6,240 bases of DNA from NCBI GenBank assembly GCA_016199325.1, contig JACQGW010000283.1:1-6240 (forward strand). The letters run 5' to 3'. Of the stretch, positions 6,136 through 6,240 are shown in pieces (positions within the stretch are counted from its first letter, which is position 1; each line of letters begins with the position of its first letter). Below the pieces are notes generated by a model. The model saw only the letters and a program-made list of their open reading frames with translations. It had not been told where the DNA came from and did not search any database. A program made the position numbers and the translations under genes. The DNA is from Chloroflexota bacterium. GTDB taxonomy: Bacteria; Chloroflexota; Dehalococcoidia; JACQGW01.

Positions 6136-6240
6136 GCCCATCCGAGCCGCGACCGTGAGGGAGCGGTTCCGCCCATCCGAGCCGCGACCGTGAGGGAGCG
6201 GTTCCGCCCATCCGAGCCGCGACCGTGAGGGAGCGGTTCC
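6136..6240. repeat. 35-bp perfect tandem repeat, three copies, reaching the window edge
   Basis: Copies are 6136-6170, 6171-6205 and 6206-6240, identical and with no spacer; the array may continue past the window. Each contains a hairpin (6144-6169 in the first copy): outer arms GAGCCGC/GCGGTTC (7 bp including one G-T), then GA opposite GA, then CC/GG, closed by the loop GTGA, a GNRA-type tetraloop if transcribed. No protein-coding gene is visible. The core 'accgtgagggagcgg' resembles dispersed intergenic repeats that I recall from several GC-rich environmental phyla. Confidence 0.95.

Noticed and set aside
6002..6211. Small minus-strand open frames over the right repeats
   Set aside because: They translate the 35-bp and 10-bp repeats in various frames, and the repeated peptides are by-products of the repeat units.
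6136..6240. CRISPR array
   Set aside because: The copies are contiguous with no variable spacers, so this is a simple tandem repeat.

Overview
The window is GC-rich (about two thirds G+C by eye). It holds one compact, co-directional (+) surface-polysaccharide cassette of four genes, flanked on both sides by short, highly structured intergenic repeats. The left repeat contains a 'GATGCTTCGCTGCGGCTCAG' core and the right one an 'accgtgagggagcgg' core. I associate repeats of this kind, and the 'ttcct(c/a)cgag' decamers next to them, with GC-rich Chloroflexota (Thermomicrobia-like) and similar environmental genomes. That assignment rests on memory and inference and is not proven here.

Layout: 1-178 is a repeat cassette of two 57-bp direct copies, each with two predicted hairpins, a GC-only hairpin between the copies, and tandem decamers. 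179-784 encodes a minimal monotopic phosphoglycosyl transferase that would prime glycan assembly. 785-992 is a non-coding spacer with a strong sigma70/sigmaA-type promoter (TTGACC, 17 bp, TACAAT) and a leader of about 93 nt. 993-2918 encodes a membrane-anchored nucleotide-sugar 4,6-dehydratase of the CapD/FlaA1/WbpM class. 2915-4372 encodes a polytopic Wzy_C/O-antigen-ligase-like polymerase or ligase, overlapping the previous stop by 4 bp. A second promoter with an extended -10 sits on the end of that gene. 4406-6088 encodes a Wzz chain-length regulator fused to a bacterial tyrosine kinase (BY-kinase) with a run of eight tyrosines. 6083-6240 is a second repeat zone: decamers that include the kinase stop codon, a 7-bp perfect hairpin, then three perfect tandem copies of a 35-bp repeat running to the window edge.

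Together the genes suggest a Wzx/Wzy-type pathway. The dehydratase would make a 4-keto-6-deoxy UDP-sugar precursor, the phosphoglycosyl transferase would load a sugar-phosphate onto a polyprenyl carrier, the Wzy-like protein would polymerise or transfer the chain, and the Wzz-kinase would set length by phosphorylation cycling. Glycosyltransferases, a Wzx flippase, an aminotransferase and a tyrosine phosphatase are absent from the window and must lie elsewhere.

No new protein system is evident. The most unusual signal is in the flanks. The left and right repeats differ in primary sequence but fold to the same blueprint: stem, tandem G-A/G-A mismatch, 2 bp, 4-nt loop. The decamers bordering the cassette are near-identical and lie in inverted orientation.
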